The notes: a model not told the origin generated them from the letters alone. DNA of 64,000 nt from Pseudomonadota bacterium (GCA_023388355.1 JAEWGI010000045.1:31444-95443); one strand, 5' to 3'. Counted from the stretch's first letter, positions 25,423 to 35,771 are shown. Made by a program: numbers and translations.

Positions 25423-26076
25423 TCAGCGGTAGACGACGTCGTCGGCGGCCGCGCGCTGGAACTCGTACATGCCCGCCCAGACCACGGCGCCGGTCTCGGC
25501 GTCGACCAGTTCGAAGGCGATCTGGTTGTAGCGCTGGACCACGCCGCTGGCCGGGTCGCGGCTGTCCAGGGTCATCAGCGCGCCGGCAAGGAAGAAGTCG
25601 ATGCCGGCCTGGCCGCCGGTCAGCCCGGTGGTGCCGACGTCCGTGGTGCCCTCGCGCTTGAGTTCGCGCTGCTTGGCGACCATGCTGGCGTAGCGCTGGC
25701 CGACGAAACTCATGCGGCCCTGCGCGGCGCGGTTGAGCTCGGTCATCAGGCGCTGGGTGATCATGCGCCGGTTGATGATCTGCGAGCCCTCGTTGCGGAA
25801 CTCCTGCTCGTCCACCAGCACGCGCGGGGCGTGCTGGAGATGGTTGAGGAAGCCGCTGGCGAACATGTCGCGCGCCATCTGGTTGGTCATGCTCTGGATG
25901 TCGTGGGCCTCGATGCCCACGCCGGTGACCAGGCCCTTCTGGCCGGGGTCGAGGTCGCGCGCCTGCACGCCGTGGCGGTTCTCGAGCCTGCGCTCGCGGG
26001 CCAGTCCGTCGCCGCCGGCAAGCAGCAGCAGGCCGCATGCCAGCCAGAGGCCGGCATTGAAATGGTGTGCTCTCAC
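25423..26076 (-). CDS. LpoB-like penicillin-binding protein activator
   Basis: The product has 217 residues with a GTG start, placed by GGGGGA just upstream and by the signal peptide that follows (LWLACGLLLLAGGDGLA). There is no Cys lipobox, so it seems periplasmic rather than lipidated. The conserved part starts GVGIEAHDIQSMTNQMARDMF, the typical LpoB opening, and later has DFFLAGALMTLD and VWAGMYEFQRA. LpoB proteins bind and stimulate peptidoglycan synthases. It is the first gene of a five-gene run with ycfL-like and COG3014-type genes. The missing lipobox is the main oddity. Confidence 0.78.
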   Translation of the reverse strand: MRAHHFNAGLWLACGLLLLAGGDGLARERRLENRHGVQARDLDPGQKGLVTGVGIEAHDIQSMTNQMARDMFASGFLNHLQHAPRVLVDEQEFRNEGSQIINRRMITQRLMTELNRAAQGRMSFVGQRYASMVAKQRELKREGTTDVGTTGLTGGQAGIDFFLAGALMTLDSRDPASGVVQRYNQIAFELVDAETGAVVWAGMYEFQRAAADDVVYR

Positions 26077-26284
26077 GATGTCCCCCTGTTGCGATAGCGG
26101 GCGGCCGCGCTGTCGACGGCTGCCACCGCGTCCCCGCCCGTGCGGCGGGAACATCGGGCGAGTTGAGCATGCGACCCGGGGGAAATTCTTGGCCGGCGCC
26201 TGAAAGTTTCTGAAAACTTGTGAATGCGGCCAGCGGCGCGGGCCGCGGGGCCTTGCGCAGGTGCCGCAAGCGCGCCGTTGAGCT

Positions 26285-26400
26285 CCCTCCCCCGCTTGCG
26301 GGGGAGGGCTGGGGTGGGGGTCCGTCAGATTGCCGCGCACCTCTTCGCGCGCCTGCGGCGCGCGCCCCCATCCCAACCTTCCCCCGCACGCGGGGGAAGG
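26285..26400. repeat. Pair of GC-rich hairpins in a 406-base gap
   Basis: The gap between 26077 and 26482 has no gene. It holds two inverted repeats with related arms: CCCTCCCCCGC/GCGGGGGAGGG (26285-26295 and 26298-26308) and CCTTCCCCCG/CGGGGGAAGG (26377-26386 and 26391-26400). Hairpins of this sort are common between genes in xanthomonads. They may act as terminators for opgH on the leftward strand or be mobile palindromic repeats. Confidence 0.7.
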
Positions 26401-26482
26401 AGCAGGGCGGCATCCGTCCACAGCGCCGGGCGGACGTGCCCTGCTGCGTCCAGCATTCCTCGCCCGGGAGAAGAGTCCGGAC

Positions 26483-28372
26483 TCAGCCGCCCTGGCGCAG
26501 CGCCTCCGCGCGCCGCAGGATCCTCGCCGGCGCCAGCTCCTCCGGCGTGGCGAAGATGCCCGTCCTTCGCAGCCAGTGCCCCGGGCGGCGGGCCGAGGTC
26601 AGCGCCACCACCGGGATCGACAGCACCATGCCGGCGATCACCGGCGCCATCCACGCCGCGAGCCCGGGCGAGACCAGCCAGGCGGCCACGCCGGCGCCGA
26701 TGCCGAACGCGGTCAGGCCGCCGTAGCGCGCCAGCAGCGCCGACAGCGGCAGGCTGCCGTCGTCGCGCCGCTGCGGGTTCCAGCCCGAGTCCTTTCCGGC
26801 CAGCACCTGGGCCACGCCGCGCGACTGCAGGTACATGGTGACCGGCGCCATCAGCGCCGCCAGCACCGTCTCCAGCAGCGCGCCGGCGACGAGCCGGGCC
26901 GCGCCGCCGCAGGCGCGGCGGGTGTCGCGGTCGCGCAGGGTCGCGGCCAGGCCCAGCAGCTTGGGCGCGAACAGCAGGACCATGGTCAGGCCGAACACCC
27001 ACAGGAAGCGCGTCGGGTCGATCCCGTGCCAGTACCCCAGGGGCGCGTAGCCGGCGCTCGCCGCTTCGAGCGGGATCGCCAGCCCCACCAGCATCAGCAT
27101 CGCCCACATCGGCGCGGTGAAGTAGTGGCCGATGCCGATCATCAGGTGCACGCGGCTGATCCAGTGCAGGCCACGCGCCGGCAGCACCAGCGAGTGCTGC
27201 AGGTTGCCCTGGCACCAGCGGCGGTCGCGCACCAGCATGTCGGTCAGCGACGGCGGCCCTTCCTCGTAGCTGCCGCCCAGGCCCGGCTCCATGTGCAGCG
27301 CCCAGCCGTCGCGGCGCATCAGCGCGGCCTCGACGAAATCGTGGCTGAGCACGTTGCCGCCGAACGGTGCGCGCCCCTGCAGCGCCGGCAGGCCCGCGCT
27401 GGCGGCGAAGGCGCGGGTGCGGATCATCGCGTTGTGGCCCCAGTAGTTGCTCTCCGCGCCGTGCCACCAGGCCACGCCGTGGGCGATCACGGGGCCGTAC
27501 ACGCGCCCGGAGAACTGCTGCATGCGGGCGAACACCGTGCTGCCGTTGACCACCAGCGGCAGGGTCTGGATCAGGGCCAGGTCCTGGTTGCGCTCCATCG
27601 CGCCGGCCAGGCGCACGACGGTGGCGCCTTCCATCAGGCTGTCGGCGTCGAGGATCAGCATGTGCGCGAACGCGCCGCCGAAGCGGCGCACCCAGCCGGC
27701 GATGTTGCCGGCCTTGCGCTCGCGGTTGTCGCGCCGACGGCGGTAGTAGACGCCGATCTCCTCGCCCAGCTGCGCGCGCAGGGCCAGGAACGCGCCCTCC
27801 TCGGCCGCGGCGATGCCCGGGTCGCGGGTGTCGCTGAGGATGAAGCAGTCGAAGTGCGCGGCCTTGCCGGTTGCGATCACCGATTCGAGCACCGCGCGGA
27901 TGCCGGCGAAGGTGCGGCGCGGATCCTCGTTGTAGACCGGCACCAGCAGCGCGGTGCGGGTGGCCAGCTGCGGCAGCGGACCGTGGTTCGACAGCCCCAG
28001 CCGCAGCGGTCGCCGCGCCATGATCCGGGCGAAGCCGGCCAGCGCACCGGTGAACGACAGCGCGATCCAGGCGAACAGCGGCACGAACAGGGCGAGCAGC
28101 AGCCCTTCCAGCACGCCGATGCCGGCACCGCGCATCAGCCACCACATCTGGTAGCTGGCCAGCAGGGTCAGCGCGGCGGTGCCGCCGAACACCAGCGCGC
28201 GCCGCCAGCCGATCGCCGGCGGCATGGACGGCGCGCGCGCGGCGGCGAGCGTGCCCGTGTCCAGCGCCTGCACCGGCATTGCCCGCGGCGCGTCGGGCGG
28301 CAGCCAGGGGGCGAGCCGTTCCTCGACCTCCTCCCGCCGCAGGGCGACGGCCAGCTCCACCGGCGGGCTCAT
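26483..28372 (-). CDS. opgH: Glucan biosynthesis glucosyltransferase OpgH
   Basis: The product has 629 residues. It is a family 2 glucosyltransferase that makes the beta-glucan backbone of osmoregulated periplasmic glucans at the inner membrane. Visible are N-terminal membrane helices, the catalytic domain with [38 protein letters not shown] and [10 protein letters not shown], and several C-terminal helices. It is shorter than the E. coli protein (about 847 residues), as in xanthomonads. The start is chosen at 28372, where it makes an ATGA overlap with the stop of the opgD/G gene. The frame stays open further upstream, but only across opgD/G. Confidence 0.93.
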   Translation of the reverse strand: MSPPVELAVALRREEVEERLAPWLPPDAPRAMPVQALDTGTLAAARAPSMPPAIGWRRALVFGGTAALTLLASYQMWWLMRGAGIGVLEGLLLALFVPLFAWIALSFTGALAGFARIMARRPLRLGLSNHGPLPQLATRTALLVPVYNEDPRRTFAGIRAVLESVIATGKAAHFDCFILSDTRDPGIAAAEEGAFLALRAQLGEEIGVYYRRRRDNRERKAGNIAGWVRRFGGAFAHMLILDADSLMEGATVVRLAGAMERNQDLALIQTLPLVVNGSTVFARMQQFSGRVYGPVIAHGVAWWHGAESNYWGHNAMIRTRAFAASAGLPALQGRAPFGGNVLSHDFVEAALMRRDGWALHMEPGLGGSYEEGPPSLTDMLVRDRRWCQGNLQHSLVLPARGLHWISRVHLMIGIGHYFTAPMWAMLMLVGLAIPLEAASAGYAPLGYWHGIDPTRFLWVFGLTMVLLFAPKLLGLAATLRDRDTRRACGGAARLVAGALLETVLAALMAPVTMYLQSRGVAQVLAGKDSGWNPQRRDDGSLPLSALLARYGGLTAFGIGAGVAAWLVSPGLAAWMAPVIAGMVLSIPVVALTSARRPGHWLRRTGIFATPEELAPARILRRAEALRQGG

Positions 28373-29928
28373 GCCGGCCACCTCGACAGCCAGGTTTCCG
28401 ACAGCGGCCCGCCGCCGGCATCGAGCAGGCGCGCGCGCAGCTCCACCACCCCGGCGGCGCCCGGCGCCAGCTCGAAGCTCAGCCGCCAGCGACCGGTGTC
28501 GGCCAGCCGATAGGCAACCGGATTGCGCAGTTCGCCGGCCGAAGCGCTGGCCTCGACCCGCGGCGCGGCGTCGCCGGCCAGCGCGTCCAGGCGCCCGCCT
28601 TCCAGGTCGATCACGAACTGGCGCGGGCGCACGCCCTCGCCGTCGGCCTGGCCGCTGCGCGTGGCCACCACGCGCGCCAGCTCCGGCCGCCAGGCGTGGC
28701 CGGCGGACCAGTGCAGGCGGTATTCGAAGCGATGCTCGCGCCCGGCCGCGAGCGGCTCGCGCGGGCGCCAGAAGGCGACGATGTTGTCGGCGAATTCGTT
28801 GCCGGTGGGCAGTTCGACCAGGTGCACCTCGCCCGCGCCCCAGGCGCCGCGCGGCTCGACCCAGGCGCTGGGCCGCTGTTCGTAACGGGCCTCGGCGTCC
28901 GCGAAGTCGGCGAAGTCGCGCTTGCGCTGCATCAGGCCGAAGCCACGCGGATCGACGTCCTGGAATCCGCTGTGCGAGACCTGCGGCGGATTGCGCAGCG
29001 GCCGCCAGACCTGCTCGCCGCTGCCGGTGAACAGGGCCAGGCCGTCGGAGTCGTGGACCGCGGGCCGGAAGTCGTCGACCCCCGCGCGGTCGCCGTGGTC
29101 GAACTCGAACATGCTGGTCAGCGGCGCGATGCCGGCATTGCCCAGCGCGATCCGCGGATACAGGCGCGCGTCCACGTCGATCAGGGTCTCGGCGCCGGCC
29201 GGGTGCAGCTCGAAGCGGTAGGCGCCGGCCACGCTCGGTCCGTCGAGCAGCGCATGCACCACCGCGGTGTCGGCATCGTGCGCGGGGCGCTCCAGCCAGA
29301 ACGCGCGGAACAGCGGGAACTCCTCCGGCCCCGGCTCCCCGCTGCCCAGCGCCAGGCCGCGCGCCGACAGCCCGTAGACCAGGCCACGCGCCACCGCGCG
29401 GAAATAGCTGGCGCCCAGGAACACCGCCAGCTCGTCGAAATGGTCGTCGCGGTTGACCGGCGCGTGCAGGCGGAAGCCGGCATGGCCGAGCGCGGGATCG
29501 TCCGGCGGCGCCGCCTGCGGGCCGAAGTCGAAGCGTCCGCGGCGGTACTCCAGCGGCTGCGCGCGCCCGCCCTGCACCAGGTGCAGGTCCACCCGATCCT
29601 TGAAGATGAAGCCGCGATGGAACAGCTGCACCTGGAAGCACCCACCATCCTCGCGCCAGAGGGCCTGTTCGGGCCGGTAGCGGTAGTCGCGGAACTGGTC
29701 GTAGTCGATCTCGTCCAGCGCCGCCGGCAGCGCGCGCGAAGGCGCGGCATAGGCGCGCGAAGCCAGCGCCCGCGCCAGCGCGGGGACGGTGTCGCTGTCG
29801 AAGGGCGTGGCATCGACGGGCGCGACGGTCGCTTCCGCCGCGCGCACCGCCGGCAGCAGGCCGGGCAGCGCGCACAGCAGCGGCAGCGACGCGCCGGCCG
29901 CAATCAGGTGTCGGCGTCGCAAGTGCAC
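28369..29928 (-). CDS. opgD: Periplasmic glucan biosynthesis protein, OpgD/OpgG family
   Basis: The product has 519 residues. The N-terminus carries a twin-arginine signal (RRRHLI then a hydrophobic core), which fits OpgD, a Tat substrate, better than OpgG, a Sec substrate. The mature MdoG domain starts near residue 40, with [16 protein letters not shown] and later [11 protein letters not shown]. The family shapes or substitutes periplasmic glucans. It forms a translationally coupled two-gene operon with opgH. The choice between OpgD and OpgG rests only on the signal type. Confidence 0.88.
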   Translation of the reverse strand: MHLRRRHLIAAGASLPLLCALPGLLPAVRAAEATVAPVDATPFDSDTVPALARALASRAYAAPSRALPAALDEIDYDQFRDYRYRPEQALWREDGGCFQVQLFHRGFIFKDRVDLHLVQGGRAQPLEYRRGRFDFGPQAAPPDDPALGHAGFRLHAPVNRDDHFDELAVFLGASYFRAVARGLVYGLSARGLALGSGEPGPEEFPLFRAFWLERPAHDADTAVVHALLDGPSVAGAYRFELHPAGAETLIDVDARLYPRIALGNAGIAPLTSMFEFDHGDRAGVDDFRPAVHDSDGLALFTGSGEQVWRPLRNPPQVSHSGFQDVDPRGFGLMQRKRDFADFADAEARYEQRPSAWVEPRGAWGAGEVHLVELPTGNEFADNIVAFWRPREPLAAGREHRFEYRLHWSAGHAWRPELARVVATRSGQADGEGVRPRQFVIDLEGGRLDALAGDAAPRVEASASAGELRNPVAYRLADTGRWRLSFELAPGAAGVVELRARLLDAGGGPLSETWLSRWPA

Positions 29929-29997
29929 CTCGGGGGGAGGAAGGCGGAACCGACGCCCATTAGACGGGCGGACGCTTAACCGGGCGTCAAGGGCGCA

Positions 29998-32037
29998 TCA
30001 AGACGCCTGGCCGGCCATTCCCGAATGCCGCAGCAGCGCGTCGATCCGCGGCGCCCTCCCGCGGAAGGCGTGGAAGTTCTCCGCGGCCGCGCGGCTGCCG
30101 CCGCGGGCCAGCACCTCGTGGCGGAAGCGCGCGCCGATCCTGGCCACCTCCCCCGGCGCTTCCTCGAACGCTTCATAAACGTCCGCGCTCAGCACCTCGG
30201 CCCACTTGTAGCTGTAGTAGCCGGCCGCATAGCCGCCGGCGAAGATATGGCTGAACTGGTTCTGGAACCTGTTCCAGGCCGGCGGCAGGTTCACCGCGAC
30301 GTCCGCCCGCACCCGGTCGAGCAGCTGCTGCACGCTGTCGCCGGCCGGATCGAAGCCGTGGTGCAGGCCCATGTCGAACAGCGCGAACTCCAGCTGGCGC
30401 ACGGTGAACATGCCGCTCTGGAAGTTCTTCGCCGCCAGCATCCTGTCGAACAGCGCGCGCGGCAGCGGCTCGCCGCTGTCCACGTGCCGGCTCATGGCAC
30501 GCACCCGCTCCCACTCCCAGCAGAAGTTCTCCATGAGCTGGCTGGGCAGCTCGACCGCGTCCCACTCCACGCCGTCGATCCCGGCCACGCCCGGCTCGCC
30601 GACCGCGGTCAGCAGCTGGTGCAGGCCGTGACCCATCTCGTGGAACAGGGTGGTCACCTCGTCGTGGCTCAGGGTCGCCGGGCGCCCGTCCACGCCCTTG
30701 CCGAAGTTGCACACCAGGTGCACCACCGGCGTCTGCACCCGTCCGTCGCGGTCGCGGCGGTTGCGGCAGTCGTCCATCCACGCGCCGCCGCGCTTGCCCT
30801 CGCGCGCATACGGATCGAGATAGAACTGGCCGACCAGGGCGCCGCCCGCGTCGACCAGCCGGTACAGGCGCACGTCCTGGTGCCAGACCGGCCCCTCGTC
30901 CGGCTCCACGCGCAGGCCGTACAGGTCGCCGATCAGGCCGAACAGGCCGGCCAGCACCTCCGGCTCGGTGAAGTACTGCTTCAGCTCCTGGGCCGAGAAG
31001 CTGTAGCGCGCCTGGCGCAGCTTTTCGCTGGCGTATGCCAGGTCCCAGGCCTCCAGCGCGTCGAGGCCGAGCGTGTCGCGCGCGAAGGCCTCGAGTTCGG
31101 CGCGGTCGCGCTGCGCGTGCGGCCTGGCGCGCGCGGCCAGGTCGCGCAGGAACGCGTGCACCTGGTCGGGCGTATCGGCCATCTTGGTCGCCAGCGAATA
31201 CGCCGCATAGCTGTCGAAACCCAGCAGCGCGGCGAGTTCGGCGCGCAGCGCCAGGATGCGGTCGACCAGGGCGCTGTTGTCGAGCGCGGGATCGTCGCCC
31301 AGCTCCGAGGCGCGCACCGCGTTGGCGCGATAGATCGTGGCGCGCAGGTCGCGGTCGTCGGCCAGCGACTGTACCGCCAGGTACACCGGCATCTGCAGGC
31401 CCAGCTTCCAGCCCTCGCGTCCCTCGCGCCGCGCCGCGTCGCGGCAGGCGGCAAGCACGTCCGCGGGCAGGCCCGACAGGCGCGCCTCGTCATCGACGTA
31501 CAGCGCCCAGGCGTCGGTGGCATCGAGCACGTTCTGCGAGAACTTCGCCGCCAGCGCCGAGAGCTCCTCGCGGATCGCGGCATGGCGCGCCCTGCCCGCT
31601 TCGTCCAGCTCGGCCCCGCCGAGGCGGAAATCGCGCAGCGCGTTCTCCACCACCTTCCGCCGCGCCTGGCTGAAGCCCTCGAACTCCGGCGCATCGGCCA
31701 GGCGCCGGTACTGCGCGAACAGCGCCCGGTTCTGCCCCAGCGCCGCCCGGAACCGGGTCACCGCCGGCAGCGCCTCGTTGTAGGCCGCGCGCAGCGGCGG
31801 CGTGCTGGCCACCGCCTCCAGATGCGTCACCTGGCCCCAGGCGCGCGCCAGGCGGCTGGTGGCCTCGTCCAGCGGCAGCACGAAGTTCTCCCAGGTCGGC
31901 CCGGAAACGGCCTCCGCCGTGCGCACGGCCGTCCCGGCCTCGTCCAGCAGTTGCGCAACGGCGGGCGCGACGTGTTCCGGAGCGATCGCATCGAAGCGCG
32001 GCAGGCCGGAGAAATCGAGCAGTGGATTGGAAGTCAT
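29998..32037 (-). CDS. prlC: Oligopeptidase A, M3 family zinc metallopeptidase
   Basis: The product has 679 residues, normal for the family. The zinc site HEMGH is at 466-470, within VTTLFHEMGHGLHQLL, and the C-terminal metal-ligand region follows. The beginning (NPLLDFSGLPRFDAIAPEHV) is typical of oligopeptidase A. This cytosolic enzyme degrades short peptides, including cleaved signal peptides. The ATG at 32037 is preferred over the longer open frame because the conserved protein starts here. It appears to be a single-gene unit. Confidence 0.93.
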   Translation of the reverse strand: MTSNPLLDFSGLPRFDAIAPEHVAPAVAQLLDEAGTAVRTAEAVSGPTWENFVLPLDEATSRLARAWGQVTHLEAVASTPPLRAAYNEALPAVTRFRAALGQNRALFAQYRRLADAPEFEGFSQARRKVVENALRDFRLGGAELDEAGRARHAAIREELSALAAKFSQNVLDATDAWALYVDDEARLSGLPADVLAACRDAARREGREGWKLGLQMPVYLAVQSLADDRDLRATIYRANAVRASELGDDPALDNSALVDRILALRAELAALLGFDSYAAYSLATKMADTPDQVHAFLRDLAARARPHAQRDRAELEAFARDTLGLDALEAWDLAYASEKLRQARYSFSAQELKQYFTEPEVLAGLFGLIGDLYGLRVEPDEGPVWHQDVRLYRLVDAGGALVGQFYLDPYAREGKRGGAWMDDCRNRRDRDGRVQTPVVHLVCNFGKGVDGRPATLSHDEVTTLFHEMGHGLHQLLTAVGEPGVAGIDGVEWDAVELPSQLMENFCWEWERVRAMSRHVDSGEPLPRALFDRMLAAKNFQSGMFTVRQLEFALFDMGLHHGFDPAGDSVQQLLDRVRADVAVNLPPAWNRFQNQFSHIFAGGYAAGYYSYKWAEVLSADVYEAFEEAPGEVARIGARFRHEVLARGGSRAAAENFHAFRGRAPRIDALLRHSGMAGQAS

Positions 32038-32226
32038 CGGGCGCGTCCTGGAGGTCGAATAGTGGATCTGGGCACGATCGCGCGAACGATCAAGCCCCGC
32101 TGCGGCTGCCGGGACGTCGACGCGCCGTCGGCGGATCGGCGCGCATCGATCATGGTGCATTGATGGCCCGCGCCCCACCTCGAGCCCGGCGCTTCGCTCA
32201 ACCGCAGGCGGATACGGTAGCCGGCG

Positions 32227-32607
32227 GTGCCGTTCGGCTACAGCGCCCTGTACGGCGGCGTGCCTGGCGGGCAGCCCGAACTGGGGCGGGTGCCGAAGGC
32301 GAACGTCGGCCCGCTACCGGTGCCCGATGCGCTGTCGGACCCGCAGGTGCCGGTCCTGTCCGACAGCCTGCCCGCCGCCTGCCAGGCCGCGACCAATGCC
32401 GGCACCAGGCAGGGTTCGAGCGTGGCGATCTTCGGCGCCGCCCCGGCCGGCTGCATGTCCGCGGCCTGCGCGCGCATGCCCGGCAAGGGTCGGCTGGCGC
32501 CGGAGGCGATCATCTCCCACCGCTTGAAGCCGGCCGACGCCGCGGAAGGCTGGCGGATCTTCGAACGCCGCGAGGACGATTGCCGCAAGCTGGTGCTGAC
32601 GCCCTGA
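32227..32607 (+). pseudogene. Remnant of a zinc-dependent alcohol dehydrogenase with internal deletion
   Basis: The frame gives 126 residues that match two separated parts of the medium-chain zinc alcohol dehydrogenase family (formaldehyde dehydrogenase-like type). A middle part reads [30 protein letters not shown] and [19 protein letters not shown]. It jumps, just after AACARMPG, to the last 40 or so residues ([18 protein letters not shown]). The N-terminal catalytic part with the zinc ligands and most of the NAD-binding domain are missing. No plausible start is seen. It is therefore a decayed gene, converging on the FAD-linked oxidase. Confidence 0.8.
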
Positions 32608-32616
32608 GAGCGGCGC

Positions 32617-34014
32617 TCAGCCGGCGTCCGCTGGCGGCAGCACCTTGCCCGGGTTGAGGATGCCATCCGGGTCCAGCGCGGCCTTGACCGCGCGCATCGC
32701 CGCCAGGGTCGGCGCGTCGATGGCGCGCGCCATCCAGTCGCGCTTGGCCAGGCCGATGCCGTGCTCGCCCGAGAGCGTGCCGCCCAGCGCGAGCACCCGT
32801 TCGAACAGCTGCGACAGCGCGGCCCGCGCGCGCGCGGATTCATCCGCATCGTCGGGCCGGTACATGATGTTGACGTGGAGATTGCCGTTGCCGGCGTGGC
32901 CGAATGCCACGATCGGCAGCGCATGCCGCGCCGACAGATGCTCGACCGCCGCGACCAGGTCGGCGATGCGCGACACCGGCACCACCACGTCCTCGTTGAG
33001 CTTGCCCGGGGCGATGCCGCGCAGCGCCGGCGACAGCGCGCGCCGCGCCGCCCACAGCCGGGCGTGGGCGGCGCCGTCGACGGCCACGTCCAGCGCCAGC
33101 AGGCCGGGGCCGCCGGCCGCATCGGCCAGCGCCTGCAGCGCGACGGGCAGGCTTTCGTTGTGGCCATCGGCCTCGACCAGCAGCATCGCGCCGGCCTCGG
33201 GCAGGTCGACGCCGCTGTCGCGCAGCAGCGCAAGCGAGCTGCGGTCGAGGAATTCCAGCATCGCCGGCGCCTGCGGCTGGCGCATCAGCCGCGACACCGC
33301 CGCGGTCGCCGCCGCGGCATCGCGATACAGCGCGCGCAGCCCCGCATGCGCCTGCGGCCGCGGCTGCAGCCGCAGCGTGGCCTCGACGATCAGCGCCAGC
33401 GTGCCCTCGCTGCCGACGATCAGATGGGTCAGGTCGTAGCCGGTCGCGTCCTTGCTCCACGGCCCGCCGCAGCGGATCAGCTCGCCGCTTCCGGTCACCG
33501 CCACCAGGCCGAGCACGTTGTCGCGGGTGGCGCCGTACTTCACCGCGCGCGGCCCGCCGGCGTTGCAGGCCAGGTTGCCGCCGATCGTGCAGCGTTCGAA
33601 GCTCGACGGATCCGGCGGCCAGAACAGGCCCAGCGGCTGCAGCGCCTGCTGCAGGTCGCCGTTGAGCACGCCCGGCTCGACCACCGCGCAGCGATCGTCC
33701 GGGCGCAGCGCGAGGATCCGGTTCATGCGCGCGAACGACACCACCACGCCGCCCACGAACGGCACCGCCGCCGCGGTCGTACCGGTGCCCGCGCCGCGCG
33801 CGACCACGGGAACGCGATGCCTGCGGCAGGCGCGCACGATCGCCGCCACCTGCTCGCGATCGCGCGGCAGCGCCACCGCGTCCGGCATCGCCAACTGCCG
33901 CGAATCGTCCTCGGCGTGCGCCCGGCGCGTGGCCGCATCGGCGCGCCATCCGTCCTCGCCAAGCGCGGCGGACAGTTCGGCATCGAGGGCTTCGGGCAGT
34001 GCTGCGGAGGTCAT
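32617..34014 (-). CDS. FAD-linked oxidase, glycolate oxidase GlcD/D-lactate dehydrogenase type
   Basis: The product has 465 residues. It is a vanillyl-alcohol-oxidase-type flavoprotein: the FAD-binding domain has VVARGAGTGTTAAAVPFVGGVV and CTIGGNLACNAGG, and the C-terminal domain has VAFGHAGNGNLHVNI and SGEHGIGLAKRDW. Such enzymes oxidise 2-hydroxy acids such as glycolate, D-lactate or D-2-hydroxyglutarate. The sequence alone does not decide the substrate. No glcE or glcF is adjacent, which argues for a single-subunit dehydrogenase. The start at 34014 leaves the natural length. It lies between two decayed genes. Confidence 0.88.
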   Translation of the reverse strand: MTSAALPEALDAELSAALGEDGWRADAATRRAHAEDDSRQLAMPDAVALPRDREQVAAIVRACRRHRVPVVARGAGTGTTAAAVPFVGGVVVSFARMNRILALRPDDRCAVVEPGVLNGDLQQALQPLGLFWPPDPSSFERCTIGGNLACNAGGPRAVKYGATRDNVLGLVAVTGSGELIRCGGPWSKDATGYDLTHLIVGSEGTLALIVEATLRLQPRPQAHAGLRALYRDAAAATAAVSRLMRQPQAPAMLEFLDRSSLALLRDSGVDLPEAGAMLLVEADGHNESLPVALQALADAAGGPGLLALDVAVDGAAHARLWAARRALSPALRGIAPGKLNEDVVVPVSRIADLVAAVEHLSARHALPIVAFGHAGNGNLHVNIMYRPDDADESARARAALSQLFERVLALGGTLSGEHGIGLAKRDWMARAIDAPTLAAMRAVKAALDPDGILNPGKVLPPADAG

Positions 34015-34272
34015 GGACGGATCATGGGACGCCGGCTGCCGCGCGCCTTGCGACGGCGCCCGGCTCGGCATTGGGCAGGCGGACGACGCAGGCAGGTCCT
34101 TGCCGGTCCGGCAGCGCGCGAGGCGGGCATGCGACCCGCGCGTGGCGCAAAGCGTGACCGACATTGGCGGCCGATTCAATCGGACATGCTGTCCGCGCAC
34201 ACCCGCCCATCACTCCCGGCTCCCCCGAAGGCCGCTGGATGCCGACCCACTCGCGGGCGCCACGCCACCGCG

Positions 34273-34540
34273 TCCGACGGCGCCACCTTCCGCGTGCCGC
34301 CACAGGGCCCGCTGCCGAGCTCATCGCAGGACCTGGAAGTCGCCGTCGCGATCGCCGGCACCGGCATCATCCACACCGCCGGGGAATACCTGCGCGCCGC
34401 GCTCGACGACGGCCGGCTGCGATCGGTACTCGAACCCTGGTGGCAATCCTTCGACGGCCCCACCTGTCCTGCACCGGCCGCCGCCGCCTGCCCGCACCGC
34501 TGCGCGCGTCCGTCGACTTCCTCAAGGAGCAGGCCGCCTG
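34273..34540 (+). pseudogene. Frameshifted C-terminal fragment of a LysR-type regulator
   Basis: One frame reads SQDLEVAVAIAGTGIIHT, EYLRAALDDGRLRSVLEPWWQSFDGP, the usual end of a LysR-family effector domain. Then a frameshift near 34460 moves the ending (GRRRLPAPLRASVDFLKEQ) into another frame. The DNA-binding N-terminus is absent. The flanks at 34015-34272 and 34541-34725 show nothing else convincing. It is a dead fragment, perhaps once the regulator of a neighbouring dehydrogenase gene. Confidence 0.8.
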
Positions 34541-34725
34541 GGCTGCCCACGCGGAAAGCCGGCACGTGCCGGCCGCTGAGCGATGCAATGGTGCCCACCA
34601 TCATTCGCAACACGCCGGCAAGCTGTTGATCCAGAAGTGAAGGAGCGTTCGAACAAGCGGTCCTTACTCGCTTCCTTACTCACTATCGTTCGTGGTGCCC
34701 GCTCGTCTGTGGAGCGCACCCAGCG

Positions 34726-34938
34726 CTACCAGCCCTGATCCGGGTCCATCTTCACCACGCAGGTCGGATCCAGGACCGGCAGGGTCATCAAGGAGTCGTC
34801 GCCCGGACTGACGCGCGAAATCCAGCGTCTGTCCGGCCAGTTCGCGCAGCGCGGATCCTGTGAGGACCGCTCTTTTAGCCGTGCGGCGCCCCATTCCAAT
34901 CTTTCCTGCCGGGAGTTTGGATAGAAGCGCGCCGTCAT
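34726..34938 (-). CDS. Small hypothetical protein coupled to the DUF4124 gene
   Basis: The product has 70 residues, starting in an ATGA overlap with the stop of the upstream DUF4124 gene. It begins MTARFYPNSRQERLEWGAARL and has no membrane segment or known motif. Coupling to the upstream stop is the main argument that it is real. Base composition is less GC-rich than the surrounding region. Confidence 0.4.
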   Translation of the reverse strand: MTARFYPNSRQERLEWGAARLKERSSQDPRCANWPDRRWISRVSPGDDSLMTLPVLDPTCVVKMDPDQGW

Positions 34939-35594
34939 GGCCCGCACAGCCGCGCATAGCGGCCTTCAGCCGCCCGGATGGTGTTGATTGTGCGGTCAGG
35001 ATCCTTCAGCGCACGGTCGCGGATGGCCCCGGCTTCGTTGCACGCTTCGAGGGCACTGACAGGCTGGGCGGTATCCTGGACTACACGCGTCGGCGGGGGA
35101 CTGGTCAGCTCATGCCGCTGCCCGGTGCGTGGGTCGATCATCCCGTTCCCGCCGCCGGGCACCATGAAGTGCTGCCTCCCAGTGGTCACGTCCAGGACCA
35201 TGCCGGCCTGGTGCTGCACCGGTTCCCGCCGCTCCGGGCAACTGTTGCCAGCGCGCACATAGGAGCGGCCATCCGGACGGTGGCAGCGGACGTACCCCGT
35301 GGGGCCAGACGCCGCAGGCATCAGATCGCCCAAGCTCGTCACGGCGACAGGTGCCGGGCGCTCCCGGTAATGAAGCGCAGACGGCGACACTTCGGCCGAC
35401 TGGTATGCGTGGGTGCGAGCGGGCTCATTCCTGAATTGGCGGACTTCCTCCGTCTGTCCCGGGCCTGCGCACTGCGTCTGCTGGTAGACAGTGCCCCCAC
35501 GCCCATCACTGCACTTGTAGATCTGCTGCGCGGCGACCGGGCCGGCAAACACGCCGGCGAGCACCACCACGCCGATAATGAACCTGCGTTCCAT
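34935..35594 (-). CDS. DUF4124-domain exported protein
   Basis: The product has 219 residues with a signal peptide (IIGVVVLAGVFAGPVAAQ). A DUF4124 motif follows at once (IYKCSDGRGGTVYQQTQC), a short N-terminal domain common in xanthomonad envelope proteins. The rest is a hydrophilic region with four more Cys residues. The start at 35594 is chosen because it opens the signal peptide. Function is unknown. It lies in a patch (about 34.7-36.7 kb) with a toxin-antitoxin pair and a tRNA, which looks like accessory DNA. Confidence 0.75.
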   Translation of the reverse strand: MERRFIIGVVVLAGVFAGPVAAQQIYKCSDGRGGTVYQQTQCAGPGQTEEVRQFRNEPARTHAYQSAEVSPSALHYRERPAPVAVTSLGDLMPAASGPTGYVRCHRPDGRSYVRAGNSCPERREPVQHQAGMVLDVTTGRQHFMVPGGGNGMIDPRTGQRHELTSPPPTRVVQDTAQPVSALEACNEAGAIRDRALKDPDRTINTIRAAEGRYARLCGP

Positions 35595-35771
35595 GTCTCG
35601 CCCTCGCGGCGGCCAGCCCCCTTTGACTGCAAGCGTAACCCTGAACGGCCGACGGTGCCGGCAGCCACGAACCGCAGGCCGCCAACCAAGCCGCCGCCCT
35701 GTGAGGCCGGCACTATCCACATCGGGCCAGCCGCGGTGTTCGACCGGACAGCCGCCTGCTGGTTGCCCTGG

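Noticed and set aside
26285..26400. CRISPR-like repeats
   Set aside because: Only two related hairpins, no regular spacing and no spacers; no CRISPR array was seen anywhere in the window.
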